A stretch of 64,000 nt of DNA from positions 321,551-385,550 of the forward strand of contig NZ_HG322951.1 of NCBI RefSeq assembly GCF_000455325.1, in the 5' to 3' direction. The position numbers and the translations under genes were made by a program. Positions 45,758 through 55,035 of the stretch are shown piece by piece. Position 1 is the first letter of the stretch, and each line of letters starts with the position of its first letter. The notes under the pieces were generated by a model. That model saw only the letters and a list, made by a program, of their open reading frames with translations. It was not told the origin of the DNA and ran no database searches. Origin of the DNA: Mycolicibacterium septicum DSM 44393 (lineage in GTDB: Bacteria; Actinomycetota; Actinomycetes; Mycobacteriales; Mycobacteriaceae).

Positions 45758-46516
45758 TCAGCGCGGGACGTTCGCCTTCAACGACTCCAGTGCCTCTGTG
45801 CTCAACTTGGCCAGCTCCTCGGCCTCGGCCGGATCGAGAGCGGCCGCGAAGATCTCCGCCATTCGCCGGTTGGTCGCCTGCTCGATCTCGGTGTAGCGGT
45901 CCTTCTTGTCCGCGCCGTCGGCGAACGGCTCGGGCCAACCGAACATCGTGGTGTACTGCGGCCCCTTGTTGAGCATGTGCGCCTCCACCGGGGCGATCCC
46001 GGAGATCGTCAGCGCATTGAAATGCACCCCGGCGCGCAGCTCGCGGAGCACGAACATCACCTGCAACGCGCGGGCGGCCGCATCGTCGGCCAACGGCATC
46101 GCACGCCAGCCGGCGAACAACGGCAGGCCCGCGATCGGCGTCGCGGCGATGAGCTTCTCCCCCAGCGCGGCGATCCGGTCCAGACCCGCCGCACCCGAGA
46201 GGTACTTGCGCCCGAACTCGGCCGCCTGCTCCCAATACTGTTGCGCCGCACCGGCAGCACCGCGCACCGCGACGCCCTCGTCCCACATCGCCGCGAGCCC
46301 GTTGGGTTCGAACACCGCGAAGACGGCACTGACGGTGGCGCCAGAGGCCTCACCGAGCACTCCGCCACGGCCGGCGACATAGCCGGCCAACGGGTTCTCA
46401 TACCCGGCGGCGACGCTGGCACCGAAGTTCTCCGGGTGCAGCATGAAGACCGCGACGGCCTGCTCCATCGCCGTTCCCGTGGTTGCGGCAGCGTCCAGCA
46501 TGTCGGTGTTGCTCAT
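45758..46516 (-). CDS. SCO6745-family helical protein
   Basis: The 252-residue protein is mostly alpha-helical, with motifs HPENFGASVAAGYENPLAGY, VRALQVMFVLRELRAGVHF and FGWPEPF. I associate it with the SCO6745 (EvbL-like) family of actinobacteria, whose role is not known to me. An AGGAG lies eight bases before ATG 46516. It probably shares a transcript with the downstream MDMPI gene. Confidence 0.75.
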   Translation of the reverse strand: MSNTDMLDAAATTGTAMEQAVAVFMLHPENFGASVAAGYENPLAGYVAGRGGVLGEASGATVSAVFAVFEPNGLAAMWDEGVAVRGAAGAAQQYWEQAAEFGRKYLSGAAGLDRIAALGEKLIAATPIAGLPLFAGWRAMPLADDAAARALQVMFVLRELRAGVHFNALTISGIAPVEAHMLNKGPQYTTMFGWPEPFADGADKKDRYTEIEQATNRRMAEIFAAALDPAEAEELAKLSTEALESLKANVPR

Positions 46517-46527
46517 GAGGGTGACTC

Positions 46528-47295
46528 CTATCTGGCGAGATCCCATTGGCCGTAATCGGCTGCGAGAACGTCGTTCACGTCAACATGGATGCCGTCGATC
46601 ACGAAGCCCGGATCGGACGCGGTGACGACCTCCCTCTGGAACAGTACGGCGGCCGGTTCACGCTCCCCCCGCGACCATGCCTTGGTCTGCCACGCCCACC
46701 GATGACCCGGGCTGGTCGATGCGCCGACGACACCGTCGGCGATGGCCCAACCGCATTGGTTACGGCCGCCGTAGATTCCGGTGCGGCCCACCCCCAGCAC
46801 CGAGTTGATTCCCCGGAACCATTGGACTGCAGAACTTTTCCACGTCTTGGCATCGATGTCCTCATCGACGCTGAAGAAGATCGGCGCCCCGGCCGCGGTG
46901 TGCAGGCTCAGCGCCGTCTGGGCGTCGGCCACACCCCCGTCGTAGCCGCGGGTGAAGTCCGACGGCGTCGGCCACCCGGGTTTGCCGAACTGGTAGCAGC
47001 TGACGACCTGCAGACCTGCCGATCGGAGCCGGTCGGCGTAGTCACGGGTCACGGGCTTGAAATCGAACGTGGCCCCCGGGCGCAATTCGGAAACGTAGAC
47101 CAGTGCCCCACCGAAGCCCGCGGACTTGATCTGGTCGGGCTGGACCAGCCGGTCGGCGAAATCGACGAGTTGCAGTCCGTCGGCGGACGCCGTCTGGGTG
47201 CCGACCGACGCGGCCAGCGCGCCTGGAACCGCCAAAGCCGGGGCAAACAGCGCTGCATACCTGAGGACTTCACGCCGCGAAGCGGATCGCGTCAC
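46528..47295 (-). CDS. DUF1906 (Rv2525c-like) exported protein, copy 1
   Basis: The 255-residue precursor has a Tat-like signal (SASRREVLRYAALFAPALAV) and a DUF1906 glycoside-hydrolase-like TIM barrel: LVDFADRLVQPDQIKSAGF, QFGKPGWPTPSDFTRGYDGG, FFSVDEDID and IYGGRNQCGWAIADGVVG. The Asp residues near FFSVDEDID resemble the GH25-like active centre. The M. tuberculosis homologue Rv2525c is a Tat substrate of the envelope. GTG 47295 gives the best signal; ATG 47358 upstream is possible. A second copy lies at 61388-62152. Confidence 0.9.
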   Translation of the reverse strand: MTRSASRREVLRYAALFAPALAVPGALAASVGTQTASADGLQLVDFADRLVQPDQIKSAGFGGALVYVSELRPGATFDFKPVTRDYADRLRSAGLQVVSCYQFGKPGWPTPSDFTRGYDGGVADAQTALSLHTAAGAPIFFSVDEDIDAKTWKSSAVQWFRGINSVLGVGRTGIYGGRNQCGWAIADGVVGASTSPGHRWAWQTKAWSRGEREPAAVLFQREVVTASDPGFVIDGIHVDVNDVLAADYGQWDLAR

Positions 47296-47522
47296 GGACC
47301 GAAGCGTATCCGCGGATCTGGCGCAACTCCACCCCCGCCTGATATCGGAAGTATCCATCGTCCAACGCCTACCAGCGGAATCCGCCGGATCCGCCGGGCA
47401 CCGAACTTTGCCCAGGGAAACGGTTACATCTGCGTTCGTCGGCGAAACAGGCCCGTGCCAGGGACAGATGAACCACAATGGCTAGTCGCAGCTAACTACC
47501 GACACCCCTGGCAGAAACCACA

Positions 47523-49604
47523 GTGGCACGAGACGTGATCGCCGTCGACACGACGCTCGATCACCCATGTCCGGACATCTGGTCCATCCTGGAGGCGCCG
47601 GAGCTGTACCCACGGTTCTTTCGTGGCCTCGGTTCGTGCGAACACATCGCCGGCGACCCGCATCTCTTCGAGGTCCGTCTGTCCACCTCCCGCGGTGCCG
47701 TCGTCGTGCAGGAGATGCGCCGGACAATCCGCCTGTCGGGCATGGAGCTGCGCCTCGACGCGACGCAGACGGGTCGCTGTTTCGCCTCGATTCGCCTGAC
47801 TCCCGAAGGGACCGGCGCTCGGATCGCATTGCGGATCTTCGCGGTCGGCACCCTGCATCCCGACATCGCGAAAGCCAGCGACAGCGCCATCGAGAGCTGG
47901 ATCCGCGAAGGCCTCCAGCGAATCTCGGACTCCCTTGCGGGTAAGCCGTCCTCACAGCTGGTCAACATGGGCGACGGGCGCTCCCTGCAACTCAACGTGT
48001 TGAAGACCATGATCACCAGCGGTGTGGTGCGCGCGTCCCGACCCGATCGCGGTCTTCGCCAGCTCAATTCGCTCGCCAAATGGGGATTCACGCTCGCGGG
48101 CGGGCTCACCGCAGCCGCCGCGCGCTCACCGCGCACCATCGCGTCGATCGACCGGTACGGGACCTCGACCTACGGGGACGTGGCCGAGCGCACCAACCGC
48201 TTGGCCTCGGGCCTTGCGGTGATCGGTTTCAGCAGCGACAGCACATTCGCGGTTCTCGCCCGCAACCATTCGGCGATGGTCGAGTGCATGGTGGCGGCGA
48301 GCAAGTTGGGTGCGGACCTGGTGTTGCTCAACACGGGCCTCGCCGCCCGCGCGATCGAAGAGATCGTCAAACGCCACGACGTCGACGCCATATTCCTCGA
48401 CGGTGACTTCGAACCGGAGGTGCGGTACGTCTCCGCGGACATCCCGCGAATCTCGATCCACGCCAATTCGGCTACCCGGCACCGGCGTTCGATCGACGAT
48501 CTCATTGCCACCGGCACCGGCGCCGCACCGGTGGCACCCCCGAAGCAACCCGGCAAACTCGTCGCGCTCACCTCGGGCACCACCGGCACGCCCAAGGGTG
48601 CCCGACGGCCCACACCACCCGGCTTCGGCGCCATCGCCGCGATGTTGTCGCGCATGCCGCTGCGTCACGGCGAGGTGATGCTGATGTGCGCACCGATGTT
48701 CCACACCTGGGGTCTGGCCGCACTGCAAGTGAGCACGCCGCTACTGGCAACGGTGGTGTTGATGGACCGGTTCGACGCCGAAGAATGCCTCAAAGCCATT
48801 GAACGCCACCGCTGCACCGTGGTGATCCTGGTTCCGGTGATGCTGCAGCGCATTCTGGAATTGCCCGCCGCCGTGGTCAACCGTTACGACACGTCGTCGC
48901 TGAAGGTGGTCGCCAGCAGCGGGTCGCCGATTCCCGGCGCGGCCGTCACCAAGTTCATGGAGATCTTCGGCGACGTTCTCTACAACTTCTACGGATCCAC
49001 CGAGGTGTCCTGGGCGACGATCGCCGATCCCGCCGACCTGCGCGTCGCCCCGACCACGGCGGGCCGGCCACCCCTGGGCACCCGCGTCGCCATCCTCGAC
49101 GACGCGGGCGCCATCGCGCCGGCAGGCGCCGTCGGTCGCATCTTCGTCGGCAACGACATGCTGTTCGACGGTTACACGAATGCCGCATCGCCTGCCGTCG
49201 AGGACAGGCTGATGGACACCGGTGATCTCGGATACCTCGACGGCAGCGGACGTCTGTTCGTCGCCGGGCGCGACGACGACATGATCATCTCCGGCGGCGA
49301 GAACGTTTTTCCGCGGCCCGTCGAAGAGGCCATAGCCGTGCTGCCACAGGTCGCCGATGTGGCGGTGGTCGGTGTTCCGGACCCGGAGTTCGGCCAACGC
49401 CTCGCGGCGTTCGTGGTCCGCACCGAGGGGGCGTCACTCGACGCGGACACCGTCAAGAACTATGTCCGGAACCGCCTGAGCCGCTTCTCGATTCCGCGCG
49501 ATGTCACCTTCGTCGACCAGCTGCCACGCACCGCCACGGGGAAGGTCCTGAAACGTCACTTGATCGAGGGCCAGTTTCCCCTGGAGATGGGATGGCCGGG
49601 CTGA
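47523..49604 (+). CDS. SRPBCC-acyl-CoA synthetase fusion protein
   Basis: The 693-residue protein joins two parts. Residues about 1-145 form an SRPBCC/START-like domain (VDTTLDHPCPDIWSILEAPE ... RIFAVGTLHPDIAKASDSAI). Residues about 160-693 are an ANL-family acyl-CoA synthetase: P-loop LTSGTTGTPKGARR (about 349-362), YGSTEVSWA, DTGDLGYLDG, GRDDDMIISGGENV and the catalytic Lys in RTATGKVLKRHL. FadD12-type proteins lack the first domain. The lipid-binding module could present or remove substrate. GTG 47523 is the only reasonable start for the full protein. The MFS gene overlaps its end. Confidence 0.85.
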   Translation: MARDVIAVDTTLDHPCPDIWSILEAPELYPRFFRGLGSCEHIAGDPHLFEVRLSTSRGAVVVQEMRRTIRLSGMELRLDATQTGRCFASIRLTPEGTGARIALRIFAVGTLHPDIAKASDSAIESWIREGLQRISDSLAGKPSSQLVNMGDGRSLQLNVLKTMITSGVVRASRPDRGLRQLNSLAKWGFTLAGGLTAAAARSPRTIASIDRYGTSTYGDVAERTNRLASGLAVIGFSSDSTFAVLARNHSAMVECMVAASKLGADLVLLNTGLAARAIEEIVKRHDVDAIFLDGDFEPEVRYVSADIPRISIHANSATRHRRSIDDLIATGTGAAPVAPPKQPGKLVALTSGTTGTPKGARRPTPPGFGAIAAMLSRMPLRHGEVMLMCAPMFHTWGLAALQVSTPLLATVVLMDRFDAEECLKAIERHRCTVVILVPVMLQRILELPAAVVNRYDTSSLKVVASSGSPIPGAAVTKFMEIFGDVLYNFYGSTEVSWATIADPADLRVAPTTAGRPPLGTRVAILDDAGAIAPAGAVGRIFVGNDMLFDGYTNAASPAVEDRLMDTGDLGYLDGSGRLFVAGRDDDMIISGGENVFPRPVEEAIAVLPQVADVAVVGVPDPEFGQRLAAFVVRTEGASLDADTVKNYVRNRLSRFSIPRDVTFVDQLPRTATGKVLKRHLIEGQFPLEMGWPG

Positions 49605-50947
49605 CTCGCTGGATACTCGCGGCGATCGCCATCGCGCTGTTCTGCGTGCAGATCGACTACTTCGCGGTGAACCTGGCACTGCCCCGGATGGCGTCCGAAC
49701 TGCACAGCAGCACCACCGACATGCAGTGGGTGGTGAGCATCTACATGCTGACGCTGGGCGCCTTCATGGTGCCCGCGGGTCGCATAGCAGACATATTCGG
49801 CCGACGACGTGTGCTGCTGTCCGGTATCGCGCTGTTCGCGGTGGCGTCGGTGCTGTGCGCCGTGGCTCCGACGCCGGCCGCGATAGTCGGGTTCCGCGCG
49901 CTGCAGGGTATCGGCGCGGCGATGATCTTTCCGGTCTCGGTGAGCGTCCTGACCAATGCCTACCCCGCGGTCAGTGCGAGCAGGGCCATCGGCACGGCCT
50001 ACGGCATCGCCGGGCTGGGGAACGCCGCCGGTCCGTTGGTGGGCGGCGTGCTGACCGAAACGGTCGCCTGGCGCGCGGTGTTCTGGCTGCTGGTGCCCTT
50101 CACCCTCATCTCGCTGGTCATCGGTGCCCGCGTGATCCCCGAGAGTTTCGACGAAACCGCCCCGCGCCGAATCGATGTGAGCGGGCTGGCACTGATCACG
50201 GTGGGCATCGGCCTGTTCACCCTGGCCTTCGATCGTGCGCCCACCTGGGGTTGGCTGTCGCCGGCGACCATCGGCGCCGGAATCGCCGCGGTTGTCCTGC
50301 TCACGGCTTTCGTGGCAGTCGAACGACGAACACGCCACCCGCTGGTCGATCTCGGGTTGTTCGGCAACCCGGGCTTCGCGGTGCTCGTCGTTGCCGGCAC
50401 CGTCGCCAACATCGCGTACGTGGTCACGGTCTTCCTGACCACGCTGAATCTGCAACAGGTCCGCGGTCTCGATCCACTGATGGCGGGCGTGGTGTTCCTG
50501 GGGCCGTCGGCCGGCGCCGCGCTGGGAGGCACGCTCTCCGGCCGGCTGCCCTCAGCGTCCTCGCCGGTCCGCGTGATGGCCGCAGGATGTATCGCGGCCG
50601 CGATTTCCCTTGCCGCACTGACTGTTTCCGGCGGGTGGGTGGGGTATGCGATCGCGCTCACGGCGTGCGGCTTCACCATGGGATTCGTCTACGCGTTCAC
50701 CACGGTCGCCACGCAAGCGGTGGTCCCGCCGGCGCGGGCCGGCGAGGCGGCGGGGGTCACCCTGACCGCGCTGGTGACGCTGGCCGGCGTCGGCGTCGCC
50801 GTGTCAGGCACCGTCCTGGAGGTGCTCCAACTCAGCGGGATGGGGACCGGCGCGGGCATCGACGCGATCCTGACCGCCATCGCCCTGGCGTTGTCGGCAG
50901 CCGGGTTGGCCGTCTGGATCAGGGCCCGGCGCAGTCCGGTGGGCTGA
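49592..50947 (+). CDS. MFS drug exporter (DHA2-like)
   Basis: The 451-residue membrane protein has the MFS motif A (GRIADIFGRRRVL) after helix 2, RALQGIGAAMIF (motif B-like), and about 12-14 predicted helices, as in DHA2 proton-driven exporters. It overlaps the last 13 bases of the upstream synthetase gene, so both may act together, perhaps one activating and the other exporting a lipid-like compound. Substrate unknown. Confidence 0.9.
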   Translation: MAGLTRWILAAIAIALFCVQIDYFAVNLALPRMASELHSSTTDMQWVVSIYMLTLGAFMVPAGRIADIFGRRRVLLSGIALFAVASVLCAVAPTPAAIVGFRALQGIGAAMIFPVSVSVLTNAYPAVSASRAIGTAYGIAGLGNAAGPLVGGVLTETVAWRAVFWLLVPFTLISLVIGARVIPESFDETAPRRIDVSGLALITVGIGLFTLAFDRAPTWGWLSPATIGAGIAAVVLLTAFVAVERRTRHPLVDLGLFGNPGFAVLVVAGTVANIAYVVTVFLTTLNLQQVRGLDPLMAGVVFLGPSAGAALGGTLSGRLPSASSPVRVMAAGCIAAAISLAALTVSGGWVGYAIALTACGFTMGFVYAFTTVATQAVVPPARAGEAAGVTLTALVTLAGVGVAVSGTVLEVLQLSGMGTGAGIDAILTAIALALSAAGLAVWIRARRSPVG

Positions 50948-50964
50948 CCGGCCCTCGGCCGCGG

Positions 50965-50992
50965 TGAACTTTTTCTCCTCCACAGGCGTATG
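50965..50992 (+). promoter_or_regulatory. SigL-like promoter in front of the catalase-sigma operon
   Basis: TGAACT (50965-50970), then 16 bases, then CGTATG starting at 50987, fits the SigL promoter pattern as I remember it from M. tuberculosis (TGAACC, 16-base spacer, CGT). It is about 40 bases before the catalase start. The operon ends with an ECF sigma gene, so autoregulation is likely. Confidence 0.6.
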
Positions 50993-51034
50993 CCCCGGGG
51001 AACCCCATCCCGACACACGTTTGGAAGGTCGCTC

Positions 51035-52135
51035 ATGGACCGCAGATCAATCGTTCCCGCATCGTGGCGCAGCGCTTCGGCCAACCGGCGCAGCGTCGTC
51101 ATCGGCATCGCGGCCGTCGGCGCCTTCCTGGCCGCCGACGTCGGCGCAGTGCTGTACGGACGTGGTCCGCTCGGATCGCAACGACGGTTGACCCCACAGG
51201 CATTCGTCGACGCCTTTCACGCGGTTGCCGGGATCCATCCCGGATATCGCCTCAACCATGCCAAGGGGGTTGCGGTCAGCGGCTACTTCGACAGCAACGG
51301 TGCGGGCGCCGAAGTGACCAAGGCCGCGGCCTTCCGCGCCGGCCGCTCCCCCCTTATCGGCCGGTTCTCGCTGCCCGGGGGTGATCCCACCGTTTCAGAC
51401 ACCACTGCCGCCCCGCGCGGGCTGGGCCTGGCGATCGGATATCCCGATACCGGGCAATGGCGCACCGCGATGCTGAACCTGCCCGTATTCCAGGACAATT
51501 CGGTGCAGGGTTTCTACGACCGGTTGCTGGCATCCAAACCGGTGCCCGGCACCGGCAAGCCCGATCCCACGGCCATGGCACGTTTTCTGGCCGCCCATCC
51601 AGAAACCGCTGTCGCCATGTCGACGATCAAGCAGCAACCGCCCACGTCCGGTTTCGCCGACAGCACCTTTCGGGGGCTCAACGCCTTCTACTTCGTCAAC
51701 ACGGCCGGCGACCGTACACCGGTGCGATGGTCACTGAGCCCGGTGCGGGAGGTACAGCCGCCACCCACATCGCCCGCCGGCCCGAACTGGCTGTTCGACA
51801 ACGTCGTTCGCGATATCCGGTCGGGCCCGTTGCGCTGGCGCCTGCTCGTGACGATGGGCGAACCGGAGGACGATGTGCGTGACGCGACCATCGCGTGGCC
51901 GGCCGATCGGCGCACGATCGACACCGGGACCGTGGTGCTCGACTCCATCGCGACGGAGTCGGCCGGGAACGCCCGCGACGTCAATTTCGATCCCATGGTG
52001 CTGCCGGACGGGATCGAGCCCTCGGAGGACCCGCTGCTGCCCGCCCGCTCGGCGGTGTACGCGGCATCGTTTCGCCGACGGGCCGGCGTTGCCGGAGCCG
52101 CCCCGCAGGTCGAGACGGGGGAGGTCGCGCGATGA
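51035..52135 (+). CDS. Membrane-anchored catalase-family peroxidase
   Basis: The 366-residue protein has a membrane anchor (about 21-41) and a catalase-like heme domain smaller than full catalases (about 480). Seen: RLNHAKGVAVSGYF (His75, distal), PLIGRFSLPGG, and LLPARSAVYAASFRRR, whose Tyr would be the proximal heme ligand. Such catalase-related peroxidases work at the envelope. ATG 51035 follows GGAAGG; ATG 50990 upstream would add an odd leader. Cytochrome b561 and a sigma factor follow. Confidence 0.88.
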   Translation: MDRRSIVPASWRSASANRRSVVIGIAAVGAFLAADVGAVLYGRGPLGSQRRLTPQAFVDAFHAVAGIHPGYRLNHAKGVAVSGYFDSNGAGAEVTKAAAFRAGRSPLIGRFSLPGGDPTVSDTTAAPRGLGLAIGYPDTGQWRTAMLNLPVFQDNSVQGFYDRLLASKPVPGTGKPDPTAMARFLAAHPETAVAMSTIKQQPPTSGFADSTFRGLNAFYFVNTAGDRTPVRWSLSPVREVQPPPTSPAGPNWLFDNVVRDIRSGPLRWRLLVTMGEPEDDVRDATIAWPADRRTIDTGTVVLDSIATESAGNARDVNFDPMVLPDGIEPSEDPLLPARSAVYAASFRRRAGVAGAAPQVETGEVAR

Positions 52136-52707
52136 TCGCGTCGGTCACCCGCTCCGGCTCCCGCTATGCCCTCGGCACCCGCGTTCTGCACTGGTCGGCC
52201 GCAGCGCTCGTGTTCAGCACGCTGCTCGTCGGGTTCTTCCTCGCCAACTCGCTCGCGCACTACGCCGTGCTCCTGCGCGTGCACAAAGTTCTGGGCGCAC
52301 TGGTGTTCGTGGTGTTCGTGATCCGCGTCGTCAACAGACTCACCGATCGCGGGCCCGCCCTGCCTGCCACGGTCGGCCGGTTCGAGCGCATCGCGGTGAT
52401 CGGCTCCGAACTCGCCATGTACGTACTGCTGTTGGCGCAGCCGTTGCTGGGGTGGGCGATGGTGTCGGCCAGCGGGGTTCCGGTCGGGTTGGGCGGCGCG
52501 CTTCGACTGCCACCGATCGCGACGGTGGACGCCGAGCTGTACGGCCTGCTTCGCAACGGCCACTCGGTTGTGGCCTATGCCCTGGTCGTGATGATCGCCG
52601 CACACGTGTCAGCGGTGCTCCTGCACACCCTGACATTGCGCGATGGCATGCTGCGCCGAATGAGTTTCGGGAACGATGAACCTCTCGAACTCCGCCGGCG
52701 TACGTAA
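52132..52707 (+). CDS. Cytochrome b561-like protein
   Basis: The 191-residue membrane protein has four helices with His residues in suitable positions for heme b: VLHWSAAALVF, RVHKVLGALVF, NGHSVVAYALVV and AAHVSAVLLHTL. It overlaps the catalase gene by ATGA. As a transmembrane electron carrier it could supply or take electrons for the catalase-like peroxidase. Confidence 0.9.
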   Translation: MIASVTRSGSRYALGTRVLHWSAAALVFSTLLVGFFLANSLAHYAVLLRVHKVLGALVFVVFVIRVVNRLTDRGPALPATVGRFERIAVIGSELAMYVLLLAQPLLGWAMVSASGVPVGLGGALRLPPIATVDAELYGLLRNGHSVVAYALVVMIAAHVSAVLLHTLTLRDGMLRRMSFGNDEPLELRRRT

Positions 52708-53173
52708 GGCCGTGGATATCAATCGGATGAGAAGAACTGTTGGTGCGGCGCTGTTTTCCGCCGGCATCGTGGGCGGACTCGCCGCGCCGGGCTATGCGAA
52801 CGCCGACGAGCCGGTCAGATCGGTCCTCGCAAAACAGGCGTCGGACCTGGGCGAGATCGTCGTCGACGCCGAGGGAATGACGGTGTACGCGCTCCAGGGC
52901 GATACTCCCGCGAGCAGTGGATGCGGCGAGGATTGCCTGCAGAAGTGGCCCGCCGTGCTCGCCCCCGACCCGCTGCCGGCACAGGTGCCGGGCGTCGAGG
53001 GAGTATTGGGTGTGTACCTACGTCCGGATGGCACCCGCCAGTTGACCCTGAATTCGCACCCGCTCTACACGTTCGTCCAGGACAAGGCGGCCGGGCAGCA
53101 CAACGGCGTGGGTAAGCAGTTGAGCAACTCCAAGTGGGGCGTCATGCAATCCGACGGGCTCCCGCGGTACTGA
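52676..53173 (+). CDS. Secreted COG4315-like repeat protein
   Basis: The 165-residue product has a signal peptide (from MRRTVGAALFSAGIVGGLAA, cleavage near ANADE). The mature part has the repeat pattern of COG4315 secreted lipoproteins: VDAEGMTVYALQGDT ... CGEDCLQKWPAV ... LTLNSHPLYTFVQD. Two cysteines lie in CGEDC. It overlaps the b561 gene by 32 bases if read from ATG 52676; GTG 52712 and ATG 52727 are alternatives, the last giving the best signal peptide. Function unknown. Confidence 0.8.
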   Translation: MNLSNSAGVRKAVDINRMRRTVGAALFSAGIVGGLAAPGYANADEPVRSVLAKQASDLGEIVVDAEGMTVYALQGDTPASSGCGEDCLQKWPAVLAPDPLPAQVPGVEGVLGVYLRPDGTRQLTLNSHPLYTFVQDKAAGQHNGVGKQLSNSKWGVMQSDGLPRY

Positions 53174-53175
53174 CC

Positions 53176-53724
53176 GTGCCGAACCGTCCACGACGTCGCC
53201 GATCGTCGGCCGCACAGCTTGGTCGTGCGGCCGACGATCGGCTGCTGACCACGCTGTACACCGTTCACGGCGATGCGGTCCGGCGATTCGTCGCCGGCCA
53301 CGTCGTCGATGTGCAGCACCGTGAGGACGTCGTGCAGGAGACGTTCGCGCGGGCGTGGAAGAACATCGACCAGATCGACGCGGCCGAAGGCAATCCCAGA
53401 TCGTTCCTGTTCACGGTTGCCCGCAACGTCATCGTCGATCAATGGCGGCGGAGGTCACGGCGGGGCGAGGTGCTTGTCGACACCGATGTCGCTCTGCCCG
53501 GTGCCGATGCCGTCAACAAGTCCCTGGAGCGGATCGTCATCGGTGAATCCCTGCAACGGTTGTCCCCCGAACATCGCGAGGTGGTCAAGGCGCTGTACTT
53601 CGATGACCTCACCCTCGCCGAAGCGGCCGATAGGCTCAATGTTGCTGTGGGTACCGTGAAGTCACGCAGTTACTACGCAGTGCGCGCACTGCGGGCGGTG
53701 TTCGACGAGATGGGGCTGCTGTGA
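53176..53724 (+). CDS. ECF sigma factor (SigL-like)
   Basis: The 182-residue protein shows regions sigma2 (VQHREDVVQETFARAWKNID; NPRSFLFTVARNVIVDQW) and sigma4 (LSPEHREVVKALYFDDLTLA; LNVAVGTVKSRSYYAVRALR). It starts with GTG two bases after the preceding stop. The gene for a zinc-binding anti-sigma overlaps its end. The order sigma-antisigma and the SigL-like promoter at 50965 suggest it is the SigL homologue, controlling its own operon. Confidence 0.9.
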   Translation: MPNRPRRRRSSAAQLGRAADDRLLTTLYTVHGDAVRRFVAGHVVDVQHREDVVQETFARAWKNIDQIDAAEGNPRSFLFTVARNVIVDQWRRRSRRGEVLVDTDVALPGADAVNKSLERIVIGESLQRLSPEHREVVKALYFDDLTLAEAADRLNVAVGTVKSRSYYAVRALRAVFDEMGLL

Positions 53725-54368
53725 TCGACGAACCTCATGTTCTTCTGGGCGCCTACATCCTCGGCGGCCTCGACGCCGAGGAACGCGGACGCTTCGAGGC
53801 GCACCTCAAAGACTGTGCACAATGCCGCGCCCAAGTCGCCGATTTCGCGCCGCTGCCGGCGCTCCTGAGCAAGGTCGACCCGGCTGACCTGGACACCGGA
53901 TCCACCGACGGTGGCGAGTCGGAACTGATTCTGCGTGACATGCTCGCCGCCCGACGGACGGCAGCGAAGCGCCACGTTCGCCGCCGGGTGGCGCTCGGGG
54001 CGTGCGCCGCGGTGCTCGCCGCCGTCGCACTGGTGTTGGTCATCCCGCGCGGCGACACCACCCCGCCGGGCACGGGCACCTTCGCGATGCATTCGGTCGC
54101 GGCCGCCGGCGCCTCCGGATCGGTGACCCTGACGCCCAAGCCGTGGGGAACCGCCATCGTGCTCGACCTGAAGCAGTTGCCCACCGACGGGGTATTCACG
54201 CTGCGGACGATGGACGACAGCGGGCAGATGCAGCCGGCCGCCACCTGGGCGGCGATGCCGACCGGGAAAGGGGTGGTGCAAGGGGCGACATCCATCCCGA
54301 TGCCAAAACTGCGCAAGCTCAACATCGTCGATGCGGACAACACCGTCCTGGCCACCGTGGAACGCTAG
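53721..54368 (+). CDS. Zinc-binding anti-sigma factor (RslA-like)
   Basis: The 215-residue protein has an N-terminal zinc anti-sigma domain (HLKDCAQCRAQVADF: H-x3-C-x2-C), a membrane helix (VALGACAAVLAAVALVLVI) and an extracytoplasmic anti-sigma-K/L-like domain. The GTG start overlaps the sigma stop (GTGA). RslA proteins release SigL upon oxidation of the Cys pair, which would fit a catalase operon. Confidence 0.9.
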   Translation: MIDEPHVLLGAYILGGLDAEERGRFEAHLKDCAQCRAQVADFAPLPALLSKVDPADLDTGSTDGGESELILRDMLAARRTAAKRHVRRRVALGACAAVLAAVALVLVIPRGDTTPPGTGTFAMHSVAAAGASGSVTLTPKPWGTAIVLDLKQLPTDGVFTLRTMDDSGQMQPAATWAAMPTGKGVVQGATSIPMPKLRKLNIVDADNTVLATVER

Positions 54369-54451
54369 TCACGGCCTGCCCCGCGCATCGATGAGTTTCC
54401 CGCACGGCACCGGTCATTACGCCTGAGACCAACACCCGGGAGGCTGACACC

Positions 54452-55018
54452 ATGCGCAAGCTGCGCTACGGCATGAACGTGACTCTGGACGGCTACATCG
54501 CCGCGCCCGGCGACGACATCGCATGGGGCGGGCCACCGAGCGACGAACTGTTCCAGTGGTGGCTGGACCAGGACCGCGCCAGCAGCGTGGCACTGTACGG
54601 CCGCAAGCTCTGGGAGACGATGAGCGCCTACTGGCCGACCGGCGACCAGCAGCCCGACGCGACCCCGGCGGAGATCGAGTTCGCCCGAAACTGGCGGGAT
54701 ACCCCGAAAGTGGTGTTCTCCTCCACGGTCGGGACCGTCGATTGGAACACCCGCGTGGTCACCGGCGATGCGGTTGCCGAGATCACCCGGCTCAAGGCCG
54801 AAGACGGCGGCCCGATGAGCATCGGCGGCGCAACACTCGCCGGGGCTGCCATGCGAGCCGGGCTGATCGACGAGTACATGCTGGCCACCTACCCGGTCCT
54901 GGTGGGCGGCGGCACGCCGCTCTTCACCGCCGTGGACAGCTGGGTGAACCTGAACATGGTCGAGACGCGGACGTTCCCCGGCGGCGTGGTGCTGACCAGG
55001 TACGAAACGAGGCGCTGA
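54452..55018 (+). CDS. RibD C-terminal/dihydrofolate reductase-like protein
   Basis: The 188-residue protein has the RibD-C/DHFR-like fold: MNVTLDGYIAAPGDDIAW, VALYGRKLWETM and SIGGATLAGAAMRAGLIDEY. Such proteins reduce pteridine-like or other substrates with NADPH. GGGAGG lies before the ATG. The substrate is unknown. Confidence 0.88.
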   Translation: MRKLRYGMNVTLDGYIAAPGDDIAWGGPPSDELFQWWLDQDRASSVALYGRKLWETMSAYWPTGDQQPDATPAEIEFARNWRDTPKVVFSSTVGTVDWNTRVVTGDAVAEITRLKAEDGGPMSIGGATLAGAAMRAGLIDEYMLATYPVLVGGGTPLFTAVDSWVNLNMVETRTFPGGVVLTRYETRR

Positions 55019-55035
55019 ACGCTCGTCTGCCTGGG

